Source of the DNA: Trissonchulus latispiculum
Lineage: Eukaryota > Nematoda > Enoplea > Enoplida > Ironidae
DNA: 64,000 nt
Direction of reading: 5' to 3'
Assembly (NCBI GenBank): GCA_030248195.1
Contig: JASAND010020435.1
Location: forward strand, 1 to 64,000
Positions 61,138 to 64,000 of the stretch are shown here, piece by piece. The notes beneath the pieces are model-generated. The model was not told where the DNA came from and searched no databases. It saw nothing but the letters and a program-made list of their open reading frames with translations. Positions within the stretch are counted from its first letter, which is position 1; the number at the start of each line of letters is the position of its first letter. The translations under genes and the position numbers were made by a program.

Positions 61138-61916
61138 TCGATTTCACGCGATGGGAATTTTTGTGGGGATTCCCCAGGGGATTTCCACATGGGGATCCCC
61201 ATGGGGACTCCATCTGTCCCCATAGGGACGCCCCATGGGGATTTCTATGGGGATTTTTGTGGGAATCCCCATGAAAATTCCCATGGGGACGGATTGCTCG
61301 CCGAGCAATTTTCTATGGGGATCCCCATAAAACAACCAATCAGAGAGCAGCAAAATCAGTTGACATTGTAGTCAAAACAGTCTTAAACGCATTATAACAA
61401 TATGCGAAATAATATTGCTGATGTGACAAGTAAAATTGATATTGTACCAACAATTTCACAGGTTTGTTGAGTTGTTAAGAACAAGGAAAAGCGAAAACAT
61501 TATTATAATTCAACTGTCTTGAGGAAAGATCATATCGATGAATTACATTAATTAATTAATTAACTCTAGATTAAATTATTATGCCTATATTTTTACATTT
61601 AAATCCAGTTGATAGAATTGATAGAAAGTATATACTTTTTGTTTATAATTTTTGTCTTCAGATGATCATATTTTGAATTGGTATTATTGTTATTTAAATT
61701 GTTGAGAAACAGCAATTCCATTCGTTCGTGTTAGTTATAAAAAATTGGAAACAACACGTTATCTATAGCAAGCATCCCATAGGGATTGTCCCCATCGTGT
61801 GAATAGAATCCCCATGAAAAGACCCCATGCGGATTCCCTGGGGATTTTTGGAAAAACTTTCGAATGTTGTGTCCCCGGGGGAATCCCAATGGAAATCCTC
61901 ATCGTGCGAAATCCGC
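61138..61916. mobile_element. Foldback element with GGGGATCCCCAT arrays
   Basis: The inverted ends are TCGATTTCACGCGATGGG and its near complement at 61895-61916. ATGGGGATTTCC/GGGGATCCCCAT dyads are packed at 61140-61330 and 61770-61895. The interior is AT-rich. It is absent from block A of the segmental duplication, so it inserted after or during that event. Frames across the arrays are artefacts. Confidence 0.6.
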
Positions 61917-62640
61917 TTAAAAGGGGCAGTGGCTCCCGTGGACAGAATTACGTATGGCAGCTATTCCAAGTTAAATCAACTTGACTTAGGGATTCGGGTT
62001 ACAGGATTTGAAACATAATATCTCACATGTGCGTTGGTGATTAAGCATAATTCATGTCAGCGTAGCACGAGCTATGTACGAGAAATTGGATTTTGAAAAA
62101 ATTGGATCTATGCCGACGAATAAAATTTTGGGCAATCTGAACAGTTTTTATTTTGGTGAACGGCAAAAAATAGTAAACACGGGCCCGGACCTAACTTTCT
62201 AGCTTACGGGCTAGGCTCGGTCGGGCATGAAAATTCAGGCGGGTGACTGTCTACAGCGGCAGACGCACTTCAGTCAGAGACGGTTGAATCGAGACAGTTT
62301 TCTCTTCAAATGAAGATATGTTTAACATTTAATTTGCATATTCTTCAATCTCTTCTGTTTTCTTTGACATTTCGATTTCAGCAAGGGAGGGGGAGAGGAA
62401 TCAGATAAAATAAATAAATTTGTTCCCCCTTTTATTTTTCACAGATAAAACAGCGCAAGATATTAATGCTGTTCCCTACTCATCAATTCCGAACCCGCAA
62501 TAAAAATTCCTTGAGTGAAGCGCTTTTAGCCCCCCCCCCCCCGGCTAAAAAAGGATACCAGAAAACAGTAATATATCTATCTACGGGCACGGCTATTTTA
62601 GAGACGGGAGTCAACGTGTATAACATTCATTTTCCAAAGC
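61917..62640. other. No gene recognised
   Basis: This contains a GC-rich block near 62180-62225 (CGGGCCCGG, GGCTCGGTCGGGC) and C- and G-runs at 62528-62542. Like the adjacent foldback it is absent from block A. Confidence 0.35.
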
Positions 62641-63130
62641 AATGATTCCGAATGCAGGCGGAATAAAAACGCAACAAGTAGAAAAATGCAACAGCTTTTT
62701 CGGAGGATTCTCGTGTCTATTTCAGCGATGTTCCTAAGCTTTGTTCATTGAGACCTGGATTGTCGAGCTGGTCACAGAACTTGTCCAAACCAGCTGGCCC
62801 CGAAGCCGTACAACTCGGGATTTCGGGAACAGGATGGTCGGTTGACAGGACATCCGATTTAAACAGTGTGACCTTCTTACCCGAAAAGTCCGCTTACAGC
62901 GGATGTCAACTCACTCGAACTTCACAAATGTCACAAATATTTTATATATAGCTTGTATTTAAGTTAGCAAAAATGGCATCTGTTTCTGGAGCGACCAGTA
63001 CCAAGCTAACCCTTTAAAAATAGAACAGCCCGATCCCGTTGGTTTTATTTGCAGTGTATATACTCCTTGTGCGAAGGAAGACGATAAATTTGATACAATA
63101 CTGTGTTGTGTTGTAATGCTAATAACCACG
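62640..63130. repeat. Segmental duplicate, block B right part
   Basis: Continues the match to 50730-51300: CAAGTAGAAAAATGCAACAGCT, TCGAGCTGGTCACAGAACTTG and CCTTGTGCGAAGGAAGACGAT. No gene is recognised in it. Confidence 0.55.
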
Positions 63131-63239
63131 ACCGCCAATGTACTGTAAACACAAGTCTGTCTAGGGCATCTTGAGGACCAGGCCCCTCCTCCACAATTGC
63201 AGCCAGTATTCGAGGTGGCGTTGGCACTCCTGGGGCCAA

Positions 63240-64000
63240 TGTTATCAAAAGTGGGTTGAGTTCAACCCGGGTTGAATCCATTTTCAGGCTCAACCCTGAA
63301 ATTTTGGGGTTGGCTAAACCCCGATGGTCAACCCTATGTTATCAATCTTTTTAGGGGTTGGGTTAGCTTAACCCTTTCGCTGCCTCACCCGTCATACGAC
63401 AGCAAGTCATCTCGTCTATAATGCCGACCCGTCATATGACGGGTTGTGATTTTAAAAATTTTGGTTTTTGGTTCCGGCACTCGGGGAAAAAACCAAAAAT
63501 GGTGGTGGCAGCGAAAGGGTTAACCCGGGTTGACATGATTCAACCCCAATTCAACCCAGATTTCAACCCCATTTTTACAAAGCAGCTTCGCTTGAGGCTG
63601 CTGGCTAGCAATCCACAATTAATCACATGTATGCTAGCCTATCACCAATGGCTAAATACCAAGCTAAACAGTGATTGGGATAAAAAGGAAAGCACTGAAT
63701 AAACTTGCTGAAAGAAATAAATCACTTTGTTTTCAATTATTTCCTCATACATCCCCAATGGCGGTATGAGGCGCATATTTTATACTTACTTTGAAAAAAA
63801 AACCACAGCATATACCATTAAATGTCTTTCAAACTAAAAAACTTTTATTATAGAACTAAGAAGATTATTCTCTTCTCTGTTATTTGTATTTCAACCCGGG
63901 TTGAAATCTCAACCCTCCTCACTGAGCAGGGTTGAGATTCAGCCATTTCAACCCGAAAATCAACCCAAATTTAATGATCACACTGGGTTGGATCTCAACC
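63240..64000. repeat. GGGTTGA/TCAACCC array element running off the window
   Basis: Clusters of CAACCCGGGTTGA dyads lie at 63250-63365, 63523-63575 and 63893-64000. They look like subterminal arrays of a foldback or hAT-like element whose right side is outside the window. Confidence 0.5.
63368..63523. mobile_element. piggyBac-like MITE (148 bp)
   Basis: TTAA flanks (63368-63371 and 63520-63523) enclose inverted ends CCCTTTCGCTGCC and GGCAGCGAAAGGG, a layout typical of piggyBac-derived MITEs. It contains CCCGTCATATGACGGG. It is nested inside the GGGTTGA array. Confidence 0.7.

Noticed and set aside
61140..61330. Regularly spaced GGGGATCCCC repeats resembling a CRISPR array
   Set aside because: Spacing is irregular, repeats are short dyads without unique equal spacers, there are no cas genes, and the sequence is eukaryotic.

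Overview
The window looks like nuclear DNA of an invertebrate animal. It is AT-rich, its genes are split by spliceosomal introns, and most of it is transposon-derived. I cannot name the species: no housekeeping gene or rRNA is present, and no prokaryotic operon structure is seen.

Genes. The host genes I can support are a dispersed same-strand (minus) array of one family. Five two-exon genes (6263-8815, 12333-15994, 25126-27694, 32383-33516, 59328-60451) encode roughly 250-residue proteins: an N-terminal BTB/POZ domain split by a phase-1 intron at a fixed position, a helical BACK-like middle, and a C-terminal Cys/His-rich module that I do not recognise as a named zinc finger. There is also an orphan first exon (50278-50521) and a relic of a second exon (about 11934-12033). 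Introns range from 335 to 2903 bp, and the longer ones hold transposons. The stretches 50.2-51.3 kb and 60.2-63.1 kb are duplicates of each other, which suggests growth by local segmental duplication.

Mobile DNA. (a) A 3.5-kb PIF/Harbinger element (16263-19766) has matching termini, an intact DDE transposase and a spliced Myb/MADF-like partner whose intron contains the transposase on the opposite strand. (b) Five hAT-type elements have 8-bp target duplications (perfect or 7 of 8) and GC-rich palindromic subterminal arrays. (c) Several elements are flanked by TTAA. (d) Three copies of a 1.26-kb element have TATAGCAAGG termini; two of them are inverted and bracket 4.3 kb. (e) A 3.2-kb element has 630-bp terminal inverted repeats. 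(f) Several foldback elements, a tRNA-derived SINE pair and microsatellites are present. (g) There are two non-LTR retrotransposon pieces.

Most notable is the retrotransposon at 45826-48842. Its first ORF is intact and encodes a PHD-type finger, a NADAR (ADP-ribose-related) domain and two CCHC zinc knuckles. Its second ORF has an endonuclease with a changed catalytic position, and the reverse transcriptase is cut off at a short inverted repeat. A tRNA-Arg(UCU)-like sequence with a 6-nt anticodon loop lies at 44386-44456.
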